This document shows, piece by piece, positions 44,365 through 55,329 of a stretch of 64,000 nt of DNA. The stretch lies in NCBI GenBank assembly GCA_020310875.1, contig MU260054.1, forward strand, positions 434,001 to 498,000, in the 5' to 3' direction. A program made the translations under genes and the position numbers. Numbering within the stretch: position 1 is the stretch's first letter; each line of letters opens with the position of its first letter. The notes under the pieces are model-generated. The model did no database searches. It saw nothing but the letters and a program-made list of their open reading frames with translations, and was not told the DNA's origin. The DNA is from Ceratopteris richardii (taxonomy: Eukaryota; Streptophyta; Polypodiopsida; Polypodiales; Pteridaceae).

Positions 44365-45723
44365 AAATGATCTTGTAAATAAAAATATATATAAGTGATG
44401 TTGTTTCCTTTGAACTATAAACAGATACAGGAAACTGAATAAAAAGAAGAAGACGAGGATTTGGAGCAGAGACGATTATGATGACGAATGCAAGTGTTGT
44501 GAAGCGAAATGCCAAACAATAAACAGGTGAAATGTTTTCACTCTAACCTCTGTCTTTTTTTATACATGAATGTAAATATGCATTTCATCTTGCATGTGAT
44601 AAATATGCTAGAACTTGTACAAATTTAAGTGAATTAAGTAGATTCAAGTTGACTTACGATGATTATGATTGCATGCAATATGTGAAACACCGGATTATAT
44701 AGGTAGAATTAGGAAGCAAACTAGAGCTTTCGAGAGCGAAGACCTGGGAAAGTGAAGGAAAGACTTAAACTCAGTATTTGTATATATTAGTATTCATGAA
44801 CGCTTGATGAGTGGAGTTCTTTGACTTTTGCTTTTGATCTCATGTTTGATCCTACCTCCAAATGGAGTATGATTTAGATAAGCCTTCATACAACAGCTAC
44901 ATATATGTATGTGTATGTATTATCAGTGCGCTGCGAAGAGCTAGTAGGTGGGTGAAGCTACCCGGATCGAGTGATCAGGGCCACGAACCGATGCTATCGT
45001 ACGGCTTAACTTTTATGTTGTCATGCATCTATATGGATCCATTGATGGGTGGAGTCATTGTGGACAAGTAGTAAGAGCCACGAACTGATGTCGATTCTGT
45101 ATAGGGCTAGCGTTGTGTGTCGTGCGCTATGTCGAGTCGATAGACAAGTGGGGCAAACCTGGTTTGGTGGACAAATCTAGAGTCTCACGCGATTTTGACA
45201 TAGGCCCACCTGTGTAAATAAATAAATAAATGGATACAAAAAATAAAAGCAAAAACAAAAAGGTTGAGTAGGGATGAAGCACAAAAGTAAGGAAAAATAA
45301 AATAAAAATGAAAGAGAAATAAGAAAAGCTTGATAGGGATTTTGGACAGTAGGAGATCAATAGGAAAGCCAGATTGTAATTTCATAAATCAAGTAAGTAG
45401 AGATTAGTATATGTGTGTGCTTAGATAAGCTATTGGATCTGAACAGGTTAAGCGAACGGGAGAGCTAAGAAGCTTGCAATTCACTCATATAATTGCTAGT
45501 CCGATTGTTTTGATTGTATCTTGCTAGGATATATGTGATGCTTGTATCTACCTTTTTCTCTAAGTTTATGCCAATTTTGATGCACTTTCAAATTTCATGT
45601 ATCTAGTTAAACTTTCTTTAAGTTAAGTTTTATCTTCCATGACTATTTGATGCTCGTTTTTGTTTATTGATATGTATGCAGGTTGGTATATCCGGAGGAT
45701 GCACAGGTTCGAAAGGGATGGAT
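44365..45723. other. Non-coding stretch
   Basis: AT-rich; a short TAAA repeat at 45219-45230. No gene or clear repeat. Confidence 0.4.
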
Positions 45724-45810
45724 GTGGTCGTGATTTGAAGAGCTAACCCGCAATATCATATGAAGCATCAATTCAAAGCTCACATAAATGTGTGTTAAAA
45801 TCAAACATAA

Positions 45811-46394
45811 TGTCATGGACAAAGGAAACCATCCTGAACCTTGGATTCCATGTGAATCATGTATCTCATGATTGGTTCAAAATTAGGAGAGACCAATGCT
45901 TTTGTTGCATCCAGAACGTGCCAAAACCCTAAGATCGACTATCTACTTGCCTCATTCGGATATCCAGAGCTCATGTTTCGAATTGATGACATCATCAATT
46001 CGTAACCGCCTTTCATGAACCGCCCTTGGAAACCTATATAAGGGGCACTTATGATTACAAGAACACCCATGTAGGGAAAATAATACAAGAAGATGGATTT
46101 GATCCAAGACGTCCCACAACCCGGGACCAATAGGTATGGAAAACTGGACTAGAGATGATACAAGAGATCCCAAAACCCGGAATCGTAAATATGAGACAAG
46201 ATGTCTGGATTACAAGAACTCCCTTCTAAGAGATGAACTGAATACAAGAAAGAACTTGACAAGATCTCGTACTATGAGATTACAAGAGGAAAAGACAAGA
46301 TGTCGAAGAACTAGACTAGACAGGACTAGAACAAGAAACAATACAGGAACTAGAACTGGAACTTGGAGAGTACTTACTTGGCGGTCACGACTCC
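45811..46394 (+). repeat. Chromovirus-type LTR fragment (+ strand)
   Basis: Starts TGTCATGGACAAAGGAAACC, the same start that follows the chromodomain at 53412. It has a TATA box CTATATAAGG at 46034-46043. Its right side is interrupted by copia 2. The segment after the TATA box also resembles 30757-31130. Confidence 0.6.
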
Positions 46395-46399
46395 TTGAG

Positions 46400-47433
46400 T
46401 GATGGAGAATGTTAATCTCCAAAAGAACAACTTATTCTTGTGATTAGAGCACCTCTATACCAAGAATAAGTCAAACACTCCACTAATTTAGAGGATCAAT
46501 TGCTAATTATCAAAAGATTAACAAATCTGTGAAGAAGATGAAACACAGAAAAGTCTGCTGCACTATTTCTTCACATTGACCTATCAAACGTGTAAAGTTT
46601 TTTATGAAACTTTGTACGAAGTATCTCCTAGAGATTGCGCATTGACTCCAAGTTGAATCTCTTCAAAAGATTAAGTATAGCTTGAGAAATCAACTTCTCA
46701 AGTTACATATGTCAGAAACTGTTACTCAGAACAGTCGACTTTACACCTGTAACTTTTAAGACTTGGTTCTCCTTGAATAGAACCCGTTTTACAAAATGCT
46801 TCTAGACATAAGTAGCTTATCTTCCAACTTAAAGATTAAGCCCTCACTCATGTAAAACTTTAAACTGTGCTAGGAGAAATGACCAAAACATTAACTTCGA
46901 AATATGCGCCTGTTTTAGGAACCAGTGAATACACTTCACATATGAATGTTCCTACACTTAATTCACTCAGCCTGATTACAATTGGAAGCTAAAACTTTGC
47001 ACAGAGGTCAAGCAACTCTCAACTTAGACTTGTACAAAAGCATTCCACAATTGATCTACTGTAGAAGGAGAACACACAGAAACATCGGGCGCAAAATTTT
47101 TCATTTACTCAGAGAAAATACAACTGAGTGATGAGAGCTAACTCAAAATTCACTTTCCTTTATCTCATGACTTCTATCTCCCTCATTCTTGACTTCTAAC
47201 TATTGTCACATATGCTCTCATACATGCCCCGACTTTTCTCAAGGTATTTATAGATAATTTGTACATAATTCTTACTGAACAAAAGATCTAAGTCATCTAT
47301 GACTATGCTAATGTACATATGTGTACACTTCTCTTGTCTTCTGATTGTAATCTTCTTCCACACTTTAGGAATTGATTCTTCCTTCATCATTTGATCTTCC
47401 AAGCCTTCAATTGGTGATTGGTATGCACCAACA
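46400..47433 (-). repeat. Copia 2 3' LTR
   Basis: 1034 bp, TGATGGAGAATG...CACCAACA on the + strand. A - strand TATA-like CTATAAATA lies near 47243-47251. Confidence 0.95.
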
Positions 47434-47441
47434 ACTCCCCC

Positions 47442-50400
47442 TCAATCATCAATTGAGGTCTTCTCTGTCTTCTTGATACTTGCCATGTCTTTGAACCTTT
47501 GTAATTTAGGTCCATCCAAACTCTTTGTCATCATATCTGCCACCTGTTCTTTTGTTGGAGTGTACATCACTTCAATCTCTTTATCTAGTACCTTTTCCCT
47601 CAAGAAATGATACTGTATCTCTATATGCTTAGTCCTGGCATGAAAAACAGGGTTAGCTGCCAAATACAAAGAACTCATATTGTCTCCAAAAATTATTGGA
47701 GTACTATGATCAGTCTCAAAACTTTTCATCAAGGTCTTCAACCATATCACTTCCTTTGCAGCTTCTACCATTCCTTTATACTCAGCTTCTGTGGATGATA
47801 AAGCAACTGTATGTTGCTTCTTTGAACACCAAGACACTAACTTGTCTCCAACATAACATAGATATCCATGAGTAGACCTTCTATCATCTGAGTCACCTGC
47901 CCAATCTGCATCACTAAACACTTTGATTCTTGTGTCAGAAGTGAAACCATAATACAAACCTTCACTTAGGGTTCCTTTGATATATCTGAGTACCCTTTGG
48001 GCTGCAATCCAATGAGTCTTCTTTGGACAATGCATGAATTGTGATAACACACCTACTGCATATGATAGATCTGGCCTTGTCAAGGTAGCATAGATTAAAC
48101 TACCTACCAAACTCTGATATTTCTTCATATCATTGAACTCTTCACCTCCATACCTGCTCAATTTATGATTTACCTCCAATGGTGTAGTTGAGGTCCTGCT
48201 ATCTTCCATGTTAAACTTGACTAGAAGATTCTTCAAGTATCTCTCTTGTGAAACATATACTCCATGTTGAGTATACACAATCTGCATTCCTAAAAAATAA
48301 GATAAGTTTCCCAAGTCACTTATCTTAAACTCCTTCTCTATTTGCTTCTTGAGTTCATTGATTCCTTGAGCATCTGTTCCTGTAACAATAATATCATCAA
48401 CATAAATGCACATGTAAATGTATCCATTTTCACTTGCCTTCACTAGCAAGCTACTATCTGCCTTTGATGCTTGAAATCCACATTCATTCAAGAACTTGAC
48501 CAATCTGTAATTCCAAGCTCTTGGGGCTTGCTTCAACCCATATAAAGCTCTCTTGAGCTTACACACATAATCTGATCCAATTGATTCCATGAAGCCTTCT
48601 GGTTGCTCCATATATACTTCATCTGCAATGTAACCATTAAGAAATGCATTCTTCACATCCAATTGTGATAATTTCCATCCCTTGCAAGTAGCAATAGCAA
48701 TCAATGTCCTAATTGTAGACATCTTAGCAACAGGACTAAAGGTTTCATCATAATCTACCCCATAAGTTTGGGCATAACCTTTGACCACAAGTCTAGCCTT
48801 ATATCTAGACACCTTACCATCTGCAAACCTCTTTGTTTTATATACCCACTTACATCCAATGACCTTCTGATTCTTTGGTCTTGGTACTAGTTCCCAAGTT
48901 TCATTTTCAAGTAGAGCATCATACTCCTCCTGCATTGCCTTCTCCCAATTCTGTTTACCTTTGGCTTCTTCATAAGTGGTTGGATCTTCTTCTGTTTTCA
49001 CAATGTAGGCATAATCTTTTGTTGTTAGGAAAGATGTATCATAACTATACCTTATAGGTTCTTTCCTTTCTCTTGTAGATCTTCTGATTTCTGCACTTCT
49101 TGAAGTTTCAGCCTCATTTGATTCTGGATCAAATCTTGGCCCTTCTTCTACATGATCCTGCACTCTACATCTAGAGTCAACTTCATCAACAATTTCTTCA
49201 CAAACTTTTACCTTTGCCTTTCCTTTCCTTTGAATTTCTTCAACACTTGTATACTCATTTGGTGATCCTGAATACCACACATTTTGCTCATCAAATGTCA
49301 CATCTTTAGTAACAAGAAATTGCTTTGTGGATGGACTCCACAACCTGTAACCCATTTGTCTATCATCATATCCAATAAACACATACTTCTCTGCTTTTGG
49401 TTCTAGCTTATGTCTTAATTGTGAAGGAACATAAGCATATGCAATACATCCAAATACTTTACAATGATCAAGACTAGGCTTCTTACCCCACCATGCTTCA
49501 TAAGGGGTTCCTCCATCCAAAGCTTTGCAAGGCAACCTATTCACAAGGTATGTTGCAGTGTTAATAGCCTCTGCCCATAAGTAATTTGGACAATTCTTTT
49601 CCTTCATCATGGCTCTTGCAAACTCTACAAGAGTCCTATTCCTCCTTTCTGCTACTCCATTCTGTTGAGGGGAGTACCTGCAAGTCACTTCTCTTTTGAT
49701 ACCTGCATTCCACAAATAATCATCAAACTCTTTTGAGAAATACTCTCCCCCTCCATCTGATCTTAACCTCTTTAGCTTTTGTCCTGTGATCCTTTCTGCA
49801 TAAGCATGGAAATGTTTGAATGTCTTGAAGACTTCTGATTTATCCTTGATCACATACAAAGTAATCCACCTGGTTGCATCATCAACAAACAACACATAAT
49901 ATCTGGATCCATTTATGCTATAGTCCCTTGAGGGACCCCATACATCTGTATGAACCAATTCAAGCATGTTTGAATACTTGTACCCTGATTTGTTATAAGA
50001 ACTTTTATGTGCTTTACCTAATTGACAAGCTTCACACTTGTACACCATATGTTGCCCTTCAATGTTTGGCAATCCAAGCACCACCTGATTCTTTGACATC
50101 TCCTTTATAGCTCTCTCATTGAAATGACCTAGCCTCTTATGCCATAAGTCTAATTCAGACACCTTTTGACCTCCATAGGTAAACAATGCATGTCCCACAT
50201 TACCTTGGACTTTGAGAGTAAACAATCTTCCTTCCTTTTTACCTGCAATTATGTTTCTATATCCCTGATTTGGATCTTGTACATAAACACCATCATTTGT
50301 GAATCTTACCTCATATCCTTTCTCCACAATTTGCCCTACACTTATCAAATTTTTAGGAATAGTAGGAACATAAAGTACCTTACTCAGAAGTGTACTTCCA

Positions 50401-51614
50401 CTCTTTGTCTTCACTGATCCAATGCTCTCCACTTTATGTTTAGTATTGTCACCTGTTTGGACTGTATGTCCATTCACCCTTGCTTCCATATCAGTCATCA
50501 AGGATAGATTCCCACTCAGATGGTTGCTGCACCCTGAGTCAATATAAAACACTCTTTGATCTTCTCCCATTGATTCATGAGTTGCATTCAAGATAAGAGT
50601 CATGTCATCCTTCTGATCTGATGCATAATTGTAATAATTATTGTTGTAGGAGTGAGATTGGAAGTTCCTTCCACCTCCTCTACCATATGATGTCCTACCA
50701 CCTCTTCCTCTGAAGTTACCTCTTTGATTTCTGCCTCCTCTACCTCTTTGACTATAATTCTGATTGTTGTATCCTCCACTTTGATTGTTATACCAACAAT
50801 CATTTGCCAAATGATTTGTTCTGCCACAAATCCAACAAGCTTTAGCATTATCTTTGTTCTTACCTCCTCTTCCTTTACCTCTGAAATTTGTCTTCCCTTT
50901 TGTGAAGTTGGCTTGATTTGAATTCCCTTCATCATCATTTGATTGCTTTCCTTTGCCATTCTTTTTCTTGTCTTTGGAGTACATAGCTTGACTTGTACTT
51001 CTATCATTGTCTCCTTTAAGATCCTGCTCAAAGGTTAGCATGTGTCCTAACAATTGATTAAGGTCAGGAGTAAAGTGATCAAGTGACAACTCTATGGATA
51101 ATATAAAAGGCTTCCACTTCTCATCACCTCTTAGACCTGTAAGTATTTGTCTTACCAACTTTTCCTCTTCAATATCTTCATCCACTGCTCCCAAGCTATC
51201 TGCAATATCTTTCATCCTTGCCACATAATCTGAAATTGATTGTGAGCTCTTCTTCTTGAAAGTTGTAAACTCAGCCCATAGTGAGGACTTCCTTGACTTA
51301 GTTGTATTTTGGAAATGCTCTTCCAAGGCATTCCAAACATCTGTGGCACTTTCCAAACCTCTGATGTGAGGTAGAAGGTAATCATTTACAGCCATGTAGA
51401 TGATGCTCCTTGCTTGAGCATCCTTTCTCATCCAAGTCTTCAACATTGCAAGTTCTTCCCTAGTAGGAATACTTGGATCTGCAAACTCTGGTTTTTCTTC
51501 ATCTCCTGTAATAAATGCTATAAGGTCTTTGCTCATGAGATGTGCTTCCATCCTCATGGACCATGCTGGATAGTTCTCCCTATCTAGCTTATCAATCTGC
51601 AAGCTTTCTCCCAT
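47442..51614 (-). CDS. Copia 2 Gag-Pol polyprotein, intact
   Basis: 1390 residues, ATG at 51612-51614, stop 9 bp before the 3' LTR. Domains: UBN2-type Gag (NYPAWSMRMEAHLMSKDL), Gly/Arg/Asn-rich linker, zinc knuckle CWICGRTNHLANDC near residue 259, protease YIDSGCSNHLSGN near 359, GAG-pre-integrase LWHKRLGHFN, integrase HTDVWGPS near 556 with DGGGEYFSKEF and PQQNGVAERRNRT, RT with NAFLNGYIADEVYMEQ and IYVDDIIVTG near 1072, RNase H with SDADWAG and STEAEYKGMV, and the C-terminal ANPVFHARTKHIEI. All catalytic motifs of protease (DSG), integrase (D,D,E), RT (YVDD) and RNase H are present. It is related to copia 1 and 3 throughout but is a distinct family with different LTRs. The capsid and enzymes are made as one frame with no Gag/Pol shift. 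Confidence 0.96.
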   Translation of the reverse strand: MGESLQIDKLDRENYPAWSMRMEAHLMSKDLIAFITGDEEKPEFADPSIPTREELAMLKTWMRKDAQARSIIYMAVNDYLLPHIRGLESATDVWNALEEHFQNTTKSRKSSLWAEFTTFKKKSSQSISDYVARMKDIADSLGAVDEDIEEEKLVRQILTGLRGDEKWKPFILSIELSLDHFTPDLNQLLGHMLTFEQDLKGDNDRSTSQAMYSKDKKKNGKGKQSNDDEGNSNQANFTKGKTNFRGKGRGGKNKDNAKACWICGRTNHLANDCWYNNQSGGYNNQNYSQRGRGGRNQRGNFRGRGGRTSYGRGGGRNFQSHSYNNNYYNYASDQKDDMTLILNATHESMGEDQRVFYIDSGCSNHLSGNLSLMTDMEARVNGHTVQTGDNTKHKVESIGSVKTKSGSTLLSKVLYVPTIPKNLISVGQIVEKGYEVRFTNDGVYVQDPNQGYRNIIAGKKEGRLFTLKVQGNVGHALFTYGGQKVSELDLWHKRLGHFNERAIKEMSKNQVVLGLPNIEGQHMVYKCEACQLGKAHKSSYNKSGYKYSNMLELVHTDVWGPSRDYSINGSRYYVLFVDDATRWITLYVIKDKSEVFKTFKHFHAYAERITGQKLKRLRSDGGGEYFSKEFDDYLWNAGIKREVTCRYSPQQNGVAERRNRTLVEFARAMMKEKNCPNYLWAEAINTATYLVNRLPCKALDGGTPYEAWWGKKPSLDHCKVFGCIAYAYVPSQLRHKLEPKAEKYVFIGYDDRQMGYRLWSPSTKQFLVTKDVTFDEQNVWYSGSPNEYTSVEEIQRKGKAKVKVCEEIVDEVDSRCRVQDHVEEGPRFDPESNEAETSRSAEIRRSTRERKEPIRYSYDTSFLTTKDYAYIVKTEEDPTTYEEAKGKQNWEKAMQEEYDALLENETWELVPRPKNQKVIGCKWVYKTKRFADGKVSRYKARLVVKGYAQTYGVDYDETFSPVAKMSTIRTLIAIATCKGWKLSQLDVKNAFLNGYIADEVYMEQPEGFMESIGSDYVCKLKRALYGLKQAPRAWNYRLVKFLNECGFQASKADSSLLVKASENGYIYMCIYVDDIIVTGTDAQGINELKKQIEKEFKISDLGNLSYFLGMQIVYTQHGVYVSQERYLKNLLVKFNMEDSRTSTTPLEVNHKLSRYGGEEFNDMKKYQSLVGSLIYATLTRPDLSYAVGVLSQFMHCPKKTHWIAAQRVLRYIKGTLSEGLYYGFTSDTRIKVFSDADWAGDSDDRRSTHGYLCYVGDKLVSWCSKKQHTVALSSTEAEYKGMVEAAKEVIWLKTLMKSFETDHSTPIIFGDNMSSLYLAANPVFHARTKHIEIQYHFLREKVLDKEIEVMYTPTKEQVADMMTKSLDGPKLQRFKDMASIKKTEKTSIDD

Positions 51615-51823
51615 CTTGTATCCACCTGTATATTGAAATCTTCAAGCTTTACAAACAATGTATGTACCTTTACTTCAAATTGAACTCCTTTTGCCTTTAT
51701 TGATGTCAATTTGTCTTCTCCTCAAGCTTTGACTCCAAGCTTTCACTTCTTGATCCTTCAAGTGTTGAATCTCTTGAATCTGCAGCAGTCGGGATCCTCC
51801 TTTTCTTGAAATTGATGTCTCCT

Positions 51824-51835
51824 GCTCTGATACCA
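51824..51835 (-). promoter_or_regulatory. Copia 2 primer-binding site
   Basis: GCTCTGATACCA on the + strand, that is TGGTATCAGAGC on the element's strand, complementary to initiator tRNA-Met. It is present once, unlike copia 1. Confidence 0.9.
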
Positions 51836-51836
51836 C

Positions 51837-52870
51837 TGATGGAGAATGTTAATCTCCAAAAGAACAACTTATTCTTGTGATTAGAGCACCTCTATACCAA
51901 GAATAAGTCAAACACTCCACTAATTTAGAGGATCAATTGCTAATTATCAAAAGATTAACAAATCTGTGAAGAAGATGAAACACAGAAAAGTCTGCTGCAC
52001 TATTTCTTCACATTGACCTATCAAACGTGTAAAGTTTTTTATGAAACTTTGTACGAAGTATCTCCTAGAGATTGCGCATTGACTCCAAGTTGAATCTCTT
52101 CAAAAGATTAAGTATAGCTTGAGAAATCAACTTCTCAAGTTACATATGTCAGAAACTGTTACTCAGAACAGTCGACTTTACACCTGTAACTTTTAAGACT
52201 TGGTTCTCCTTGAATAGAACCCGTTTTACAAAATGCTTCTAGACATAAGTAGCTTATCTTCCAACTTAAAGATTAAGCCCTCACTCATGTAAAACTTTAA
52301 ACTGTGCTAGGAGAAATGACCAAAACATTAACTTCGAAATATGCGCCTGTTTTAGGAACCAGTGAATACACTTCACATATGAATGTTCCTACACTTAATT
52401 CACTCAGCCTGATTACAATTGGAAGCTAAAACTTTGCACAGAGGTCAAGCAACTCTCAACTTAGACTTGTACAAAAGCATTCCACAATTGATCTACTGTA
52501 GAAGGAGAACACACAGAAACATCGGGCGCAAAATTTTTCATTTACTCAGAGAAAATACAACTGAGTGATGAGAGCTAACTCAAAATTCACTTTCCTTTAT
52601 CTCATGACTTCTATCTCCCTCATTCTTGACTTCTAACTATTGTCACATATGCTCTCATACATGCCCCGACTTTTCTCAAGGTATTTATAGATAATTTGTA
52701 CATAATTCTTACTGAACAAAAGATCTAAGTCATCTATGACTATGCTAATGTACATATGTGTACACTTCTCTTGTCTTCTGATTGTAATCTTCTTCCACAC
52801 TTTAGGAATTGATTCTTCCTTCATCATTTGATCTTCCAAGCCTTCAATTGGTGATTGGTATGCACCAACA
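51837..52870 (-). repeat. Copia 2 5' LTR
   Basis: 1034 bp, apparently identical to the 3' LTR, including a shared 68-codon open frame that is not a gene. One base separates it from the primer site. Confidence 0.95.
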
Positions 52871-52875
52871 TTGAG

Positions 52876-53145
52876 CTCCCAAGACTGGTATTGGCAAGAC
52901 TGATTATGAATGTGGACAACCCCTCCTTATATAGGTTTCCAAAGGCGGTTCATGAAAGGCAGTTACGAATTGATGATGTCATCAATTCGAAACATGAGCT
53001 CTGGATATCGAATGAGGCAAGTAGATAGTCCATGTTAGGGATTTGGCACGTTTCGGACGCAATGGAAGCATTGGTTTCTCCTAATTTTGAACCAATCATG
53101 AGATACAAGGTTCACATGGAATCCAAGGTTCAGGATGGTTTGAGA
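52876..53145 (-). repeat. Chromovirus-type LTR fragment (- strand)
   Basis: Reverse complement of the 45811 LTR: CCTTATATAGG (TATA, 52923-52933), ATTTGGCACGTTTCGGACGC and GGAATCCAAGGTTCAGGATGG. It stops about 20 bp short of the LTR terminus, where it joins the + strand chromodomain segment. With 45811-46394 it forms an inverted pair around the copia 2 insertion. Confidence 0.6.
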
Positions 53146-53159
53146 GACCTAGTCCTTCA

Positions 53160-53411
53160 CCACCTATCGAGATTGATGATCATGAAGAATTTGAAGTCGA
53201 GCATGTCCTAGATTCCAGAATATTCCGAGGAAGATTGGAATACCTTATTCATTGGAAAGGGTATGGCATCAGTGATCGTACTTTGGAACCTGCAGAAAAC
53301 CTTCAGAGAGCACCAATCAAGGTTTGAGAATTCCATAAGAGAAATCCAATGAAGCTGAGACCAGATAACATGACCGCTCCTCGTGGAACTCGTCGCTTGA
53401 GGGGGAGGTGA
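53160..53411 (+). pseudogene. Chromovirus integrase C-terminus with chromodomain (+)
   Basis: Codes [24 protein letters not shown] and LEPAENLQ, the chromodomain pattern at the end of Ty3/gypsy chromovirus integrase. A TGA at about 53326 interrupts it after IKV, and the usual Trp of TWEP is Leu. The coding end TRRLRGR and a GAGGGGGAGG purine tract run straight into an LTR start at 53412. The rest of pol is missing. Confidence 0.75.
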
Positions 53412-53504
53412 TGTCATGGACAAAGGAAACCATCTTGAACCAATCATGAGATACAAGGTTCACATGGAATCCAAGGTTTAGGATGGTTTCCTTTGTCCAT
53501 GACA
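53412..53504. repeat. Two LTR starts head to head
   Basis: A 30-bp + strand LTR start (TGTCATGGACAAAGG...) is fused to a 63-bp - strand LTR start that ends at 53504. The 93 bp form the centre of a larger inverted repeat. Confidence 0.7.
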
Positions 53505-53741
53505 TCACCTCCCCCTCAAGCGACGAGTTCCACGAGGAGGGGTCATGTTATCTGGTCTTGGCTTCATTGGATTTCTCTTATGGAATTCTCGAACCTTGAT
53601 TGATGCTCTCTGAAGGTTTTCTGTAGGCTCCCAAGTACGATCATTGATGTCATACCCTTTCCAATGAATAAGGTATTCCAATCTTCCTCGGGTTACTAAT
53701 GCAGTGCCATATGACCTATGTTTTTGTTTTATCCTACTCAA
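53505..53741 (-). pseudogene. Chromovirus integrase C-terminus with chromodomain (-)
   Basis: The inverted partner of the + copy: [34 protein letters not shown] and TRRLRGR, uninterrupted over 78 codons. The two copies differ by several residues, so they are not a fresh palindrome. Upstream pol sequence is absent. Confidence 0.75.
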
Positions 53742-54391
53742 GATCCACCATCCTTTCTATGAACTCCATGAGAGCATGCAACCAGAGAATGAGAGAGATA
53801 AATGCCCTCCCTACTAGTATTGTGATTCCACAAATTCTAGAGAGAGAGAGAGAGGGGGGCACGAATGCATGAGTGCATGTGCATGTGAATGAATGCATAT
53901 GCATGAATGTATGTACGTGCATGGGAGAGAATGCATGTGATAGTATATGAGAGTGTGTAAGTGAGATGCATATACATATGATTGTATGCATGTAAAAATG
54001 AGCTCTCTAGCTCTTTTTATAGTTTTTGGACTAGTTTTGGCTAGTTTCAAACCTAGTGTCCAACCTAATTAAAAATTAGGTTCTAGGGGTCAGCTAGATA
54101 TCCAAGTGACGTCAAAAAATTACAAAAATTGATATGAGCATTCTACCTAAGCTCCTCAAATTCAACGACTCCTTGTCTTGCAGAAAATGGAGCTGTGTGA
54201 ACAAAATTGGGCATTCTATAATACATATGCTACAAGAGTGATGAAAATCACTATTTGAGCAGTGAACAAAGTATTCGAAAACATCTTTTTTGGAAAATTA
54301 ATGTGTTTGGACCCTCAAACTTGTTGCATTTCCCTTTCACATACCGCATCTATGTTGATGCGTGTGGTCATTGTCGATTGCAGTGCCAACA
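53742..54391 (-). repeat. 3' LTR of element C (related to element B LTR)
   Basis: 53994-54260 matches the element B LTR at 16344-16600, including the - strand TATA box TATAAAAAG (54013-54021) and the ATTAAAAATTAGGTTC block. On the - strand the LTR starts TGTTGGCACTG at 54391, right after a purine tract. The outer (left) part is rich in (GA)n and ATGCATG repeats and its edge is unclear. Confidence 0.6.
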
Positions 54392-54405
54392 CCCCCCTCC
54401 CTCTC
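54392..54405 (-). promoter_or_regulatory. Polypurine tract of element C
   Basis: The - strand reads GAGAGGGAGGGGGG immediately before the LTR start TGTTGG. The ORF stop lies 13 bp further upstream. Confidence 0.7.
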
Positions 54406-54418
54406 GCATATGTCATCC

Positions 54419-54823
54419 TCAAGAGATCCTACGGATCGATTTGTTGATGAACACTTCGGAGTGGTACTCCCAAAAACAAGTAGTAAACATCTCTTCAAAG
54501 GTCAATTTATAGCATGCTGGTAAGTATTTAGTCCTGTAGTGCCACACATAGCACACCTTGAGCAACGAGGTTGTACTCATATCATAGACTAGATCACCAT
54601 TATTGTTCTCAAAGTCTGGGGTGGACACATGTGGAGGTTTGATGCGTCTAAAGATTTTGAATGTGGTTTGCATCATGTCAAAAATCGTTATGGTAATTTG
54701 TGTGGCAACATCGGTCATGCGGTAAAGCTGGGGAATCAGTGTCGTATGGTAGCCATCATATATCCAACTATGAGAGGACCACATGGTGGCATGTAATATG
54801 GATAGTTTAGCCAATCTTTGCAC
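54419..54823 (-). pseudogene. Element C: fragment related to the C-terminal domain of the element A second ORF
   Basis: 134 codons, ending just before a polypurine tract and LTR. It aligns without long gaps to the element A second ORF near 7769-8060: LVYDMST against LVFDLST, YLPACYKLTFEEMFT against FLPSTYMQTFEEAFF, SEVF against SEIF, and an upstream ITIFDMM...FKIF against KIFSML...LKVF. It lacks the coiled coil and the basic tail, so the family's C-terminus varies. The 5' part is missing. Function unknown. Confidence 0.65.
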
Positions 54824-55329
54824 TGCTTATTTTTTTGTACTTTGAACACCGCTCTACAGACTGCGTGGAAAGTCTCTACTGTTGAAAGACTACACATACT
54901 ACTTTCTAACTCACGACTGAGATCTTCTACAAAGAACTTATAATGCTATGTATTATGAGCTCTTCTAGAGCGAACTTATAATGCTATGAATTTTAGCTTG
55001 AGATTCTGCACGCGATCGCTTTTAGATTTATGTCTGATAGACCTTTGGCTTTAGAAACTGATGAAGAGAGCTCTGATGAAAATGTTTTTTGCATGCACAA
55101 GATATCTTTGCAATAAGGCTTTGTAGCATTTAATTAATTTTACCATTGTGGTAACTTGCTCGATCAGAATGCATTCACTCAAGAAGTATTACTTCTGATC
55201 AGAGCTCTTTCTATATTTTCTTAATGTTGAGTAGAAGGAACTCTTCAAGAGTTTCTGTCTTCATCTATGACTAGTGAAAGACTACAGTCGATTGAGCTCG
55301 CTGCTTGACTATCCTCAATCATAGCTTCA
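54824..55329. other. Non-coding stretch
   Basis: Contains a short tandem repeat (GAACTTATAATGCTATG twice, 54934-54984). Nothing else supported. Confidence 0.4.

Larger units (their letters stand above)
46400..52870 (-). mobile_element. Copia element 2, intact (6471 bp)
   Basis: A complete Ty1/copia element on the - strand. Both LTRs are 1034 bp and I see no difference between them. The target duplication TTGAG is perfect (46395-46399 and 52871-52875). It has an intact primer site, a polypurine tract (+ strand ACTCCCCCTCAATCATC after the left LTR) and an uninterrupted 1390-codon polyprotein. Everything needed for movement appears present, so it is either active or inserted very recently. Confidence 0.96.

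Noticed and set aside
47196..47402. 68-codon frame in the copia 2 LTR, repeated identically at 52633-52839
   Set aside because: It is identical only because the LTRs are identical; no domain or coding signature.
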